Assembly (NCBI GenBank): GCA_002433025.1
Contig: DJGZ01000060.1
Location: 168,548 to 232,547, forward strand
Source of the DNA: Bacteroidales bacterium UBA5833
GTDB lineage: Bacteria; Bacteroidota; Bacteroidia; Bacteroidales; Lentimicrobiaceae
DNA length: 64,000 bases
Direction: 5' to 3'
Shown here: piece by piece, positions 16,239 to 25,102 of the stretch
How positions within the stretch are numbered: the stretch's first letter is position 1
Layout of the letters: the number at the start of each line of letters is the position of its first letter
Made by a program: the position numbers and the translations under genes
Notes under the pieces: generated by a model
The model's input: only the letters and a program-made list of their open reading frames with translations
Told to the model about the DNA's origin: nothing
Database searches by the model: none

Positions 16239-17333
16239 ATGAGAAGCATATTTCCGAAATATCTGCTACCGGCCTTTTTGCTGATGGCCTGCTTTATTAA
16301 CATTAAAGCCCAGGGTCGTTACCTTCATATGAAAGGGAACATTGACAACGAGGAATCGGTTACCGCCGATTTTGTCATTTTCGGTTCAAAGATTACCGGA
16401 GCTGTCCAGAATCATTTTACTGCCGGTGAACCTGAATTTTTCTCCGGCGAGATCAATGCAGAAGGGCAAGTGGAGTTGCGCGGAAAGGATTCTGACAAAA
16501 CCATTATCAGCGGAAGCCTGAATAAGGAAGGAACTTTCTACGGAAATTGGCTGAATCAGGCCGGAGAAGCGCGCCCGTTTGAAATGTCACCGCTTTATCC
16601 CGAAGGCACCCATGTTTTAACGGCGGTTTCTGTCACCTCTGTTCAATCCCTCAATGATGAACAGGGTTCTCCCGTGGCAGCTTATGAAGCATCCTATCTA
16701 TCCCTGCCGCGCGAAAAATACGAAGCCATTTCAGAGAAACTGGCCGGATTGGTTTATTCCGCCCTGTTCAGAAGTAAACCAGCCATAGACCCGCTGGCCC
16801 TGCTGCGAAACCAGGAAACGGATTTTTTTAATCAATACCGCAGCAGCAGCGATGGCATTGATATCCAAAAGAATTACCAACACCTGAACTGGGAAAAGTC
16901 CAGGCTGCTGTCAGTGGCCTTCAATGAAAATAACATCATCAGCCTTTACCTCAGAGACTATGCTTATACAGGCGGAACGGAAGGGCTTGAAATAAACCGT
17001 ATGCTCGTATTTGATGCCGAAAGGGGCGAAAAAGTTGATTTTTCAGACCTTTACCTTAATGAATCAGCATCAGCAATAACAGGTCTTATCCGCAACGTGA
17101 TTTGCGCCAAAACGGGCATCGACCCCGCCGCCGACCTTACCGGTTACGGTTTCTTCAGTAATGAAATCCCTGTACCGCAGCATTTCGCTTTAACCGCGTA
17201 TGGTATCCTCTGTAATTACAACATTTATGAAATTGCAGGACCGGAAACCGGAGCCGTCAGTGTCTTCCTGCCCTACCGCCAGCTTCAGCCGCTGCTTAAT
17301 CCGCTCCATCCCGTTGTTGCACGCCTGAAATAA
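16239..17333 (+). CDS. Secreted DUF3298/RsiV-like protein
   Basis: A 364-residue exported protein with a signal peptide of about 24 residues ending IKAQ. Residues 25-115 form a Gly-rich beta region of unknown type. The C-terminal 170 residues fit the DUF3298/PdaC-RsiV domain: DYAYTGGTEG near residue 245, MLVFDAERGEKVDFSDLY, and FALTAYGILCNYNIYEIAGPETGAVSVFLPYRQL near the end. Related domains occur in the lysozyme-sensing anti-sigma factor RsiV and in peptidoglycan deacetylases, but the transmembrane and catalytic parts of those proteins are absent here. It follows the PLP protein gene by 15 bases. Confidence 0.75.
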   Translation: MRSIFPKYLLPAFLLMACFINIKAQGRYLHMKGNIDNEESVTADFVIFGSKITGAVQNHFTAGEPEFFSGEINAEGQVELRGKDSDKTIISGSLNKEGTFYGNWLNQAGEARPFEMSPLYPEGTHVLTAVSVTSVQSLNDEQGSPVAAYEASYLSLPREKYEAISEKLAGLVYSALFRSKPAIDPLALLRNQETDFFNQYRSSSDGIDIQKNYQHLNWEKSRLLSVAFNENNIISLYLRDYAYTGGTEGLEINRMLVFDAERGEKVDFSDLYLNESASAITGLIRNVICAKTGIDPAADLTGYGFFSNEIPVPQHFALTAYGILCNYNIYEIAGPETGAVSVFLPYRQLQPLLNPLHPVVARLK

Positions 17334-17396
17334 CAAGGCGTTTAAAACTTAACATTCATTTAATATTGGCTTTAAACTGGCTTAATGGTGCCGGGT

Positions 17397-17404
17397 TATT
17401 TTTG
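17397..17404 (+). promoter_or_regulatory. Promoter -7 box for the small CarboxypepD_reg protein gene
   Basis: TATTTTTG matches TAnnTTTG perfectly and ends 21 bases before the ATG at 17426. No clear TTTG -33 box at the usual 19-21 base distance. Confidence 0.5.
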
Positions 17405-17425
17405 CATCATTAAAAAACCAAAGCC

Positions 17426-17779
17426 ATGAAAAAATCCATCAGCATACTTACAGCAATCATCGCCATCACCCTGGTGTCAGTTACCGCTTTTGCCGGCATG
17501 CACCCGACCAAACTACCGGCCGCCACGGCCTCCATCAACGGGAATGTGGTTGACCTTCAGTCAGGAGAAACGCTTGCAGGGGTTGCGATCCTTGTTGAAG
17601 GAACCGATACGAAGGTTTATACCGATTTTGACGGAAATTTCAGTATCGAAGGACTGGAGCCGGGTAAATACAACCTGGTACTGTCGATGATCTCATACAA
17701 AAGCAGCCTGGTTGAGAACCTCGAACTGCAAGCAAATGAGCAGGAAGAAATCAATATCAAACTTGACAATAACCGCTGA
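17426..17779 (+). CDS. Small secreted CarboxypepD_reg-like protein
   Basis: A 117-residue protein with a signal peptide (ends AFAG near residue 24) and a single carboxypeptidase-regulatory-like Ig fold: GNVVDLQSGETLAGVAILVEGTD, TDFDGNFSIEGLEPGKYNLVLSMISY. This is the module found at the N-terminus of SusC-like TonB receptors, including the one at 18784-21690, but here it stands alone with no plug or barrel. It has its own -7 box at 17397 and a strong terminator at 17800-17830, so it is a one-gene unit. Periplasmic or surface location; role unknown. Confidence 0.85.
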   Translation: MKKSISILTAIIAITLVSVTAFAGMHPTKLPAATASINGNVVDLQSGETLAGVAILVEGTDTKVYTDFDGNFSIEGLEPGKYNLVLSMISYKSSLVENLELQANEQEEINIKLDNNR

Positions 17780-17799
17780 TTTTTCCCATATATCTACTG

Positions 17800-17830
17800 A
17801 ACAGCCCGTCGAAATCCGACGGGCTGTTTT
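17800..17830 (+). terminator. Intrinsic terminator
   Basis: AACAGCCCGTCG at 17800-17811 and CGACGGGCTGTT at 17817-17828 form a perfect 12-base-pair stem with a 5-base loop, followed by Ts. It ends the single-gene unit at 17426-17779. Confidence 0.9.
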
Positions 17831-17914
17831 CTATTCAGCAGGATTTTCACATTTCTTTATAAATTATTATGTGTTTCGGGTTGTTCATTGAATGATATAC
17901 AGTTTATTCCTGCC

Positions 17915-17956
17915 ACCAAAGCACAATCCCGATGGCGTTCGGGACAGTGTTTTGGT
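17915..17956. repeat. Strong imperfect hairpin in gene-free spacer
   Basis: The spacer 17831-18175 contains no gene. Within it, ACCAAAGCACAATCCCGA (17915-17932) and TCGGGACAGTGTTTTGGT (17939-17956) pair at 15 of 18 positions around a 6-base loop. It has no T run, so it does not look like a terminator; it may be a REP-like element or part of a small RNA. Confidence 0.5.
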
Positions 17957-18175
17957 AGTTTCTTTATAATTGCAAAGTCACCATATTATTTCCGGCACGT
18001 CAAATAACGAATTACCCGGCACTTCAATAAGCCTTTGCGGTTGGACTGATGACCGCTAACCTGCAGCCATTCACATTCTGCTGTTGCGCTGCCTGAATCG
18101 TACGCAATAAGCTCATAACTTTATAGTTCTTCAACAGGAATCAATGCTTCAGCAACTGCCGGCCGGCAAGCTTAT

Positions 18176-18210
18176 AAAAAAAAGGACAGAAACCTCTGCC
18201 CTGTCCTTTT
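18176..18210 (-). terminator. Intrinsic terminator of the MORN-repeat gene
   Basis: AAGGACAG (18182-18189) and CTGTCCTT (18201-18208) form an 8-base-pair stem. On the minus strand it is followed by eight Ts (18176-18183), 20 bases after the stop at 18230. Confidence 0.85.
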
Positions 18211-18229
18211 CTTAATTGTTCTCATAAAC

Positions 18230-18691
18230 CTAATTGCCGAAATCGCGCTCCATAATCAGCTTACCCTCTTCATCCCATTGCTTCCAGATTCCGGTTTTTG
18301 CACCTTCGGTATAATACATTTCATAAATTTTTACACCGTCCGCGCTCCAGATATTCCAGGGTCCGTGCTTAACATCTGACTTATAGGACGCCTCTGCAAT
18401 TTTCACCCCGTTTTCGTTCCAGGTCTGCCAGATGCCGTTCTTCTTCCCTTCCAGGTACTCACGTTGCTCCTTTTTAATGCCATTCTCAAAGTAGTAATTC
18501 ACGGCTCCGTCTTCAAGTCCGTTTTTGACTGAAAGTTCAACGGATACATTGCCGTTTTCGAAATGCTCGGTATGCGTACCCGTGTAGAGCATCCCTTTTT
18601 TGTAATACAAGCCGTCCTTGTATTCAAGCCCCTGCGCCAAAGCAAATGTGGCGATCAGCAGCAACATGGTAGTTATGATTGATTGTTTCAT
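18230..18691 (-). CDS. Secreted MORN-repeat protein (YwqK-like)
   Basis: A 153-residue exported protein with a signal peptide of about 19 residues ending LALAQ. The rest consists of MORN_2-type repeats of about 23 residues with the pattern G-x-W-x-x-W-x-x-x-G-x-x, for example GIWQTWNENGVKI, GPWNIWSADGVKI and GIWKQWDEEGKLI. This repeat is widespread in Bacteroidota proteins often labelled YwqK-family antitoxin, but no toxin gene is adjacent here, so that label should not be taken as function. It is a single-gene unit with a terminator at 18176-18210. Confidence 0.85.
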   Translation of the reverse strand: MKQSIITTMLLLIATFALAQGLEYKDGLYYKKGMLYTGTHTEHFENGNVSVELSVKNGLEDGAVNYYFENGIKKEQREYLEGKKNGIWQTWNENGVKIAEASYKSDVKHGPWNIWSADGVKIYEMYYTEGAKTGIWKQWDEEGKLIMERDFGN

Positions 18692-18783
18692 CGTTTTTGA
18701 TCGTGAAGATAATTTCCGGTGAATAAATATACTGAACTTTCAGGATTTCCGGCCTTCAGGTTCCGCTTTTTGTTGATGATGCA

Positions 18784-21690
18784 TTAAAAGAATTTGTATG
18801 CAAGCCTGAGTTGGAACGCACGCCCCTGATTGAGGTAGGTATAAAACTGATCGGCAGCTTCAAACGACTGAAACACAGACTCCTTAACATCACCAAGGAT
18901 ATTATCTACCTTGAGTCCCAACTGTAGTTTTTTACTGCCGCCGAAGGTTTTGTTAATATTCAGGTTCAGACTGTTAAAGGATCTGGTGTAAACATCAGGC
19001 CGGTCGGCAATTCCTACCACTTCAAGGGTCGGGCCCTGGACATTGTAAAAAAGTCCGGCTTCAAAACCTTTGAAGAATCCCTTATCCTTGCCATCGAATG
19101 AAAGTCCTGCATTGATGATATATGGGGCCTGCCCTGCCATTTCGCGGTATTCCTCCACGGTTTCTCCTGTTCTTGCATTCTCTGTTCTTGATCTCAACTC
19201 TGTTTCACTCAACCTGATGCGCGAATGGGTATAGGTAATATTGGTGGAAAAGATAAAATTTCCGGCCCATGCAGACAGTACGCCCAGACCTTGCCTCATC
19301 TCAAATTCAAGACCTCGCACTTGCCCATCGCCTACATTTCGCGGCTGAAATGCCCCTTTCTGTGACAAATACTGCACAATTTCAATGGGGCTGTCGAAAA
19401 ACTTATAAAACGCGCTTAATGAGAGTGTTTGTCCTTTACCCTGAAACAGTTCCCACCGGAGGTCGGCATTCCGTATCCTGGTTACTTTCAGGTTCCCGTC
19501 CCAATATTCGATGCCGGCCAAATCATCTGCATCCCGGAAAAGCCCCCCGACAAAAGTCCTTTTGGTAATGGGATCATAAATTTCGGCATAGGACATTTCC
19601 TTAAACGATGGCCTTGCGATGGTTTGTGAATATGAAAACCTGAGATTCTGCTTCTCACTGATCGAATATATAATGTTGGCCGTTGGAAAGATATCAAAAT
19701 CGTTGATCAGGGCTGCATTGTCCAGCTCTTTTGGCACATTGGTATTGGTTTGAGCTTTACCTGTGTACCTTTGTACAAACGATTCGCCCCTAACCCCCAG
19801 AACAGCTTTCACCTTATGAAACGGGGTAATCTCGGTGGCTGCATAAAAAGCTATATTTTCGTTATTTGAATTGTATTTATTAAAGTTGTTGGGTACAAAC
19901 CTTGCTTCATAGGTTGTTCCACGGTTGACCGAGCCATTATAAGGCCAGATATTTTCAGGATAAAACAATTCATCGGGGTTACCGGTCAAGGGAATACTCC
20001 TGACATTTATGGCAAAACTTTTAATTTCATAGTCTCTGTCCTTACCGGTAAATGCCCCTCCGAATTTCAGTTTGGCATCTTTCCCAAAAGCTTTGTAATC
20101 ACGGGTTATGTTCAGTTGTCCGGCTATGTTTGTTTCGGAGAGCTCACGCCAGATCCTTTCAGGGAAACCCACCTCGGTGCTTATCGAGAAAGTGTTACCA
20201 CGGGTTTCATAACGGGAAAACCTTACATCAGGATCATATAATTCTGACATGGTCGGGGAAATTTTCCATTCAACACCCCATTTGTTATTGCTGAAAAAAT
20301 GTTTTCCGCTGATTAAAACGTTGGTAAGTGCCCTTTGGTTATATTCAAGGTTGTGCTGAATAGCATCGAAATTTGATCCCTGATTAGAGCCGCTGTAATC
20401 AAAAATAGCGGCTTTCGATTCACCATTCTGTAAGTGAAGAAAGTTGAGGATGTATTTAGAATTTTTGGTTTTTACCGCAAAGCCTGCCAGTCCTCCAAGC
20501 AAAACACTGCTGCTTCCGTATTCACCATGTGTATATTCCCGGCGTTCAAGCTCAAAAACATCAGGAGCAGCGATCATTCCATAATTTCCGTATTCTGCAT
20601 CAGTATAATATTCGGTGCTGTATTTATAGGAAAATGAAACATTATAACCCAGGGTAATCTTTTTGAGCGGGTGCTGATTTCCAACTGAAAAACCAGCCGA
20701 ATAATCCATAAGGCTTTGCCCGCGTTTAGCAGCCATTACCGGATTAAACTTGCTCATAATTTCCTTAAATCTCATTGCTTTCTCGCCGTTGGGATTACCG
20801 ACTATTTCAGAGAAAAACGGAATATTTTCAGTAGCCGGAATCGCTCTGGCACCATCGTCATAACCAAGCCAGTCGGTTTTTCCGCCTTCATAGGTAAGGT
20901 AATTGCTGTTGAAATGCATGTCGGGGTTATAACCCAGGCTCAGCGAAAGATTGGCTGTCTTTACCTCGGGAAAATCCTTGGTAGCAATATCAATTACACC
21001 ACCGGTAAAATCAGCAGGCAATTCGGCACTGAATGACTTATGAACTATGATATTATCAATGACATTAGTAGGAAAAATATCCATTTGCAGGGTATTCCTG
21101 TCAGGATCGAGACCGGGGATATCCATCCCGTTTAATATGGTTTTGGTGTATCTGTCACCAAGACCGCGTACAAAAACATATTTTCCGCCTTCAACCGAGA
21201 TACCTGTCACCCTTTTTAATGAAGACGCTGCATCTGAGTCACCGATTTTTCTGAAGTTGGCGGCAGAAATTCCATCAATCAGGTTGGCAGATTTTTGTTT
21301 CATGGTCAGCATGGCAGCTTCCGAGTTGCGGATGGCTTCAGCCGTAATGGTCACTTCAGAAAGTTCCACCCGCGCTTCCCTGAGCTGAATATTGTCCAGT
21401 AAAACCACTTCCCCCGGTTTCACCCGGAGCTTTTCAACCACTACGGTTTCGTAGCTGATGTAAGAAACCCGCAGATTATGCTCGCCCGGAGCAATGGTCA
21501 GGTTGAATTTCCCGTCAAAATCGGTGAGTGTCCCCGTTGTGCTTCCGACAATAAAAATAGTAACACCAGGCAGAGTTTCTCCGGTTTTGGCATCATAAAC
21601 GGTTCCCCTTATAAAACCGTTTTGAGCTGAAGCAAAAACCGAAAAGAGAACAACAGACAGAAAAAGGATTAATTGTTTAAGGCGTGGCAT
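18784..21690 (-). CDS. TonB-dependent outer-membrane receptor
   Basis: A 968-residue receptor if started at the ATG at 21690 (MPRLKQLILFL), which opens the signal peptide; the frame extends nine codons further upstream. Domain order is signal peptide, CarboxypepD_reg-like domain (GTVYDAKTGETLPGVT, about 25-100), TonB plug (about 120-240, with VTGISVEGGKYVFVRGLGDRY and FTGGVIDIATKDFP) and a 22-strand barrel ending in the aromatic LAYKFF. It should move a large or scarce ligand across the outer membrane using TonB energy. The gene before it (21781-23265) encodes a lipoprotein 90 bases upstream, resembling a SusC/SusD arrangement, though the partner is not SusD-like. Substrate unknown. Confidence 0.9.
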   Translation of the reverse strand: MPRLKQLILFLSVVLFSVFASAQNGFIRGTVYDAKTGETLPGVTIFIVGSTTGTLTDFDGKFNLTIAPGEHNLRVSYISYETVVVEKLRVKPGEVVLLDNIQLREARVELSEVTITAEAIRNSEAAMLTMKQKSANLIDGISAANFRKIGDSDAASSLKRVTGISVEGGKYVFVRGLGDRYTKTILNGMDIPGLDPDRNTLQMDIFPTNVIDNIIVHKSFSAELPADFTGGVIDIATKDFPEVKTANLSLSLGYNPDMHFNSNYLTYEGGKTDWLGYDDGARAIPATENIPFFSEIVGNPNGEKAMRFKEIMSKFNPVMAAKRGQSLMDYSAGFSVGNQHPLKKITLGYNVSFSYKYSTEYYTDAEYGNYGMIAAPDVFELERREYTHGEYGSSSVLLGGLAGFAVKTKNSKYILNFLHLQNGESKAAIFDYSGSNQGSNFDAIQHNLEYNQRALTNVLISGKHFFSNNKWGVEWKISPTMSELYDPDVRFSRYETRGNTFSISTEVGFPERIWRELSETNIAGQLNITRDYKAFGKDAKLKFGGAFTGKDRDYEIKSFAINVRSIPLTGNPDELFYPENIWPYNGSVNRGTTYEARFVPNNFNKYNSNNENIAFYAATEITPFHKVKAVLGVRGESFVQRYTGKAQTNTNVPKELDNAALINDFDIFPTANIIYSISEKQNLRFSYSQTIARPSFKEMSYAEIYDPITKRTFVGGLFRDADDLAGIEYWDGNLKVTRIRNADLRWELFQGKGQTLSLSAFYKFFDSPIEIVQYLSQKGAFQPRNVGDGQVRGLEFEMRQGLGVLSAWAGNFIFSTNITYTHSRIRLSETELRSRTENARTGETVEEYREMAGQAPYIINAGLSFDGKDKGFFKGFEAGLFYNVQGPTLEVVGIADRPDVYTRSFNSLNLNINKTFGGSKKLQLGLKVDNILGDVKESVFQSFEAADQFYTYLNQGRAFQLRLAYKFF

Positions 21691-21780
21691 AAAAGCAGTT
21701 GATTGGTTATTAAGCATTTATTAAGCATAAAACCCGTGGGCTATTGCCCACGAGTTCTGATTTGACTAAAAGGGAAAAGA

Positions 21781-23265
21781 TTAAAAGTTTGAAAGTTCGC
21801 CTGCAGCATCAGCCCATGACCAACCTGCAAAAGCTGATTTATTTGCTCCAACGGTGTTGGCTCCGGCTGCTACTGCTGTGGCAAAGGCAGCAGTTCCGTT
21901 TTTGAAAACAGCAGTGATTTCAACTCCTTCAGGAAGAGTTACCTGCATGTTGCTAAAAACCAGGTTTCCTTCGTTGAAACTTGCAAGGGTCTTATCGCCT
22001 GACAAGGAGAGGTCACCACGACCACTGGTAGCTGCAGGATCAGGGAAACCAAAGAAATATAGGTTTGAGAAAGTACCTCTTGCGCCATCGCGGAAATCAC
22101 CAAGTTCAGCAACCGGACTTCCTTTAAGAGTGCCGTTTTTAACAGTATGTGCAGCAAGCAACGAACCCTCAGGACCATCAATCTCAAGTGCATGGTCTGT
22201 GTCGGGGCCACAAAGCACTATGAAGTTATCGAGGGTACCGGCCCAGGCCTGGTCTGTATCAATTCCATCATCACCAACATTCCAAACAATGGCATTCTTC
22301 ACGTTTACAGTTCCACCGAAAAATTCTATACCATCATCCTGATTTGCAACTACTTCCACATTCTCAATCACTGTGCCGGCACCTACGCCCCCCAGGGTAA
22401 GACCATTGATTTCATTACCTTCACCAATGTTGGCACCACCATGACGGATAGAAATAAATCTGATAACACCAGAGTTGTCGTTGGCATCCGAACCACCGTA
22501 TAATCCATTCTGATCTGAGGGTGGAATCCCTTCAATCTGAACAGAAGCAGCGCTCGCTGAAATAGGAGCATTACCAAGGATGATAAGTCCACCCCATAAA
22601 CCATTGAGGGTCGGATCAAGGTTAGGGCTGGATACCTGGCCGGGCATAATTTCATCTGCAACTGAAGTAAAAATTATAGGCTTATCTGCTGTCCCTTCCG
22701 CCTTAATCTGAGCACCACGTGCAATGATGAGGGCAGTGGCGTTGGCACCAGTGCCGGCTTCGCCTTTAACTACCACGCCTGGTTCAATTGTAAGGGTAAC
22801 TCCCGACACCACCGCAATACGACTTTTCAGCACATACACCTTCCCGGTTTTCCAGGTTGCGTTGGCGGTTATATTCCCATCTATATAAAACACAACCTGC
22901 TCTTCCAACACACTGATAACAGCAGTTGCTTTGGAGGTCTGGTCGGCATTGTCGGTAACTGACAATATTACACTCCCGGCACCTACCTGATTACCGGCAG
23001 TAAATGTAACAACTACTGAACCTGATTTAGAACCTGTAGTTCCATTGGTTTTGATCACTGCTGATCCATTGGTTGCAGAAACACTTGCCGATTTAAATCC
23101 GGCATCAGTGGTGTAATTAAAAGTAATCTCAGCTTCTGTGTTAAACTCAGCAGAAACCGGATCCGGTGAAGCTACTGCCGGGGCGTTAAAGGTTTCTTCA
23201 TCATCCTTGCATGCAGTGAATAATGCAACTGAAGCAACAAGGGCAAACATCAAAATCTTTTTCAT
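21781..23265 (-). CDS. Beta-helix-like lipoprotein paired with TonB receptor
   Basis: A 494-residue lipoprotein. Lipobox FTAC with Cys19 followed by KDDEE, a surface-export signal in Bacteroidota. Residues about 25-125 look like an Ig or cadherin-like domain. The remainder, from VLKSRIAVVSGVTLTIEPGVVVKGEAG onward, has the repeated short strands and Gly/Asn turns of a right-handed beta-helix, including IIFTSVAD, GLWGGLIILGNAPI, IRHGGANIGEGNEINGLTLGGVG and VVANQDDGIEFFGGTVNVKNAIVWNVGDDGID. Such proteins next to TonB receptors are common in this phylum and may bind the ligand at the cell surface. Not a SusD homologue by inspection. Probably the first gene of the two-gene unit. Confidence 0.8.
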   Translation of the reverse strand: MKKILMFALVASVALFTACKDDEETFNAPAVASPDPVSAEFNTEAEITFNYTTDAGFKSASVSATNGSAVIKTNGTTGSKSGSVVVTFTAGNQVGAGSVILSVTDNADQTSKATAVISVLEEQVVFYIDGNITANATWKTGKVYVLKSRIAVVSGVTLTIEPGVVVKGEAGTGANATALIIARGAQIKAEGTADKPIIFTSVADEIMPGQVSSPNLDPTLNGLWGGLIILGNAPISASAASVQIEGIPPSDQNGLYGGSDANDNSGVIRFISIRHGGANIGEGNEINGLTLGGVGAGTVIENVEVVANQDDGIEFFGGTVNVKNAIVWNVGDDGIDTDQAWAGTLDNFIVLCGPDTDHALEIDGPEGSLLAAHTVKNGTLKGSPVAELGDFRDGARGTFSNLYFFGFPDPAATSGRGDLSLSGDKTLASFNEGNLVFSNMQVTLPEGVEITAVFKNGTAAFATAVAAGANTVGANKSAFAGWSWADAAGELSNF

Positions 23266-23791
23266 GGTTTTTTTAAGGTTGATTTACGTCTGCAAAGTAA
23301 CCGATTCAAAATCTGAAGTATTTTAAGCCACATTTAAAAGAATATTAAGTTTATGTTAACCGGCAATGCCTGACGAAGCGGAGCAGATTATAACAGGACG
23401 GGCATCTGAAGCTGAAATCTATACCTTATTTCCTGTCAGAAAGGCTTAGTTGACGCGAATCCGGTTTATAAACAAATCACTGAGCATTCACATAGAATAT
23501 TAACTATGTTAATTAACTGATTATTAATTACATAACAATTATTATTCACCAACAAATTAATTCCATTATTCCGTAGGGTTATTCGTCCTGACAGACCAGA
23601 ATCGCTGAATTATAAATTGAACTATCTATTGACAAGGGCAGAAAAAATATTTAAATTTACGTGTATCTGGCAATCTTCAATACATTGAGTAAAAACGCTG
23701 TTAATAAAAGCTTCTTGCTGAGATTGACTGATGTTTTATATGGCTTTTCCGCCTGCATAACCCTATTATTTGTTCCGTAAATCAAAAATAT
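23266..23791. other. Gene-free divergent spacer with weak promoter sequences
   Basis: A 526-base A+T-rich spacer between the divergent lipoprotein gene (start 23265, minus) and the OmpA-fusion gene (start 23792, plus). I see no gene in it. On the minus strand TTACTTTG (23293-23300) is one base from TAnnTTTG and sits 28 bases before the start at 23265, so it is a possible -7 box; no -33 box is seen. Several TTAATTAA-like palindromes at about 23500-23530 could bind regulators. Confidence 0.4.
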
Positions 23792-25072
23792 ATGAAAGCA
23801 CTGATTGCATGCTGCATTTCGGTTTTTATGTTTGGCCTGATACAAACATCAACCGCACAGATCATCAACGTTCCGAAACGCGCGGAGAAAAAAGCGGTTA
23901 ACCGTGTAAACACCAAAATCGACCGGGGCATTGACAAGGGCCTTGACGCCGTGGAAAAGGAATTGGAGGGAGACCACAATAAGGATAACAAGCCGGACAA
24001 CAAGGATATTAAAGAAAGCGACAAATCCCCCAACCCCGGTGATGACAAATTTGTGGTGGGCACTCAGGAAAAGGAACCGCTGAAAGCCTTTTCGCAATAT
24101 GATTTCGTACCCGGCGATCATATCCTTTTGTATGAGGACTTCAGTCAGGATGCGGTTGGTGATTTTCCGGCCCTGTGGACAACCAATAAAGCAGGAGAAA
24201 TCAATACATTAAATGTTGCTTCCGGCAAATGGTTGAACCTGAATTCAACAGAGGGCATCTGGTGGTTTCTGAAGCCCATAGATTTTCCAAAAAATTTCAT
24301 TGTTGAATTTGATGTTGTTCCCAAAAAAGGTGCTGCCCGTTATGCAGTTGGTGTGGCTATTTACGGGGAAAGTGCCTTCAGGGAAATGAGCGACCCGTTT
24401 TCATGCAAAACCGGGTTAATTGTAAATGTGGCGAAAACCGGATGGGAAACACAAGGCCTGAAATCAGGGAATCCCAAAATCACCGGCAATTCGGACATAA
24501 AACCTGTTGAAGAGGAGAAAGTGAACCATGTCATCATATGGGTACAGAACCGGCGTGTCCGCATCTACCATAAGGGGGAAAAAGTACTGGATATGCCCAC
24601 CAACCTTTATGACGATAGTAAATTCAGCAGAATTGCTTTTCAGTTATACAGAGGCGCTTCCAGCAGTTCGTATGTTTCCGAAATAAAAATTACCACAGCA
24701 TCACCAGATACCCGTAGTAAACTGCTCACTGAAGGCAAATTGATTACGTATGGCATCTACTTCGATGTAAATAAGGATATTGTAAAGCCCGAATCCTACG
24801 GAACACTGAATGACATTGCAAAAGTCCTGAATGAAGTTCCTGCTTTGAAAGTTGAAATTGTTGGCCATACCGACAGCGATGGTGCCGATGCTGCCAATCT
24901 CGATCTTTCGAAACGCCGGGCTGCTTCGGTAAAAAATGAGTTGGTAAAGACGTTCAATGTGAATGGCGAAAGGCTTGTTACCAATGGCGCAGGCGAAAGT
25001 CAGCCGGTAGCGCCCAACGATACTCCGGTCAATAAGGCTCTCAACCGCAGGGTGGAGTTTATCAGGATGTAA
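23792..25072 (+). CDS. OmpA-family protein with N-terminal jelly-roll domain
   Basis: A 426-residue exported protein, signal peptide about 23 residues ending STAQ. Residues 25-85 are a highly charged Lys/Asp linker. Residues about 105-305 resemble a LamG/concanavalin-like jelly roll (LLYEDFSQDAVGDFPALW, GIWWFLKPIDFPKNFIVEFDV, IWVQNRRVRIYHKGEKVLD). The C-terminal 110 residues are an OmpA peptidoglycan-binding domain: GIYFDVNKDIVKPES, VEIVGHTDSDG and NLDLSKRRAASVKNEL, with the conserved Asp and Arg. It should be anchored to peptidoglycan in the periplasm while its jelly roll binds something else. First gene of a three-gene plus-strand unit (gaps 30 and 63 bases). Confidence 0.82.
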   Translation: MKALIACCISVFMFGLIQTSTAQIINVPKRAEKKAVNRVNTKIDRGIDKGLDAVEKELEGDHNKDNKPDNKDIKESDKSPNPGDDKFVVGTQEKEPLKAFSQYDFVPGDHILLYEDFSQDAVGDFPALWTTNKAGEINTLNVASGKWLNLNSTEGIWWFLKPIDFPKNFIVEFDVVPKKGAARYAVGVAIYGESAFREMSDPFSCKTGLIVNVAKTGWETQGLKSGNPKITGNSDIKPVEEEKVNHVIIWVQNRRVRIYHKGEKVLDMPTNLYDDSKFSRIAFQLYRGASSSSYVSEIKITTASPDTRSKLLTEGKLITYGIYFDVNKDIVKPESYGTLNDIAKVLNEVPALKVEIVGHTDSDGADAANLDLSKRRAASVKNELVKTFNVNGERLVTNGAGESQPVAPNDTPVNKALNRRVEFIRM

Positions 25073-25102
25073 TCAGTATAATGATCTATTTGCAAAAACC
25101 AA

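Noticed and set aside
18230..18691. Toxin-antitoxin reading of the MORN-repeat gene
   Set aside because: The YwqK antitoxin label is only a repeat-based name; the protein has a signal peptide and no toxin gene is adjacent.
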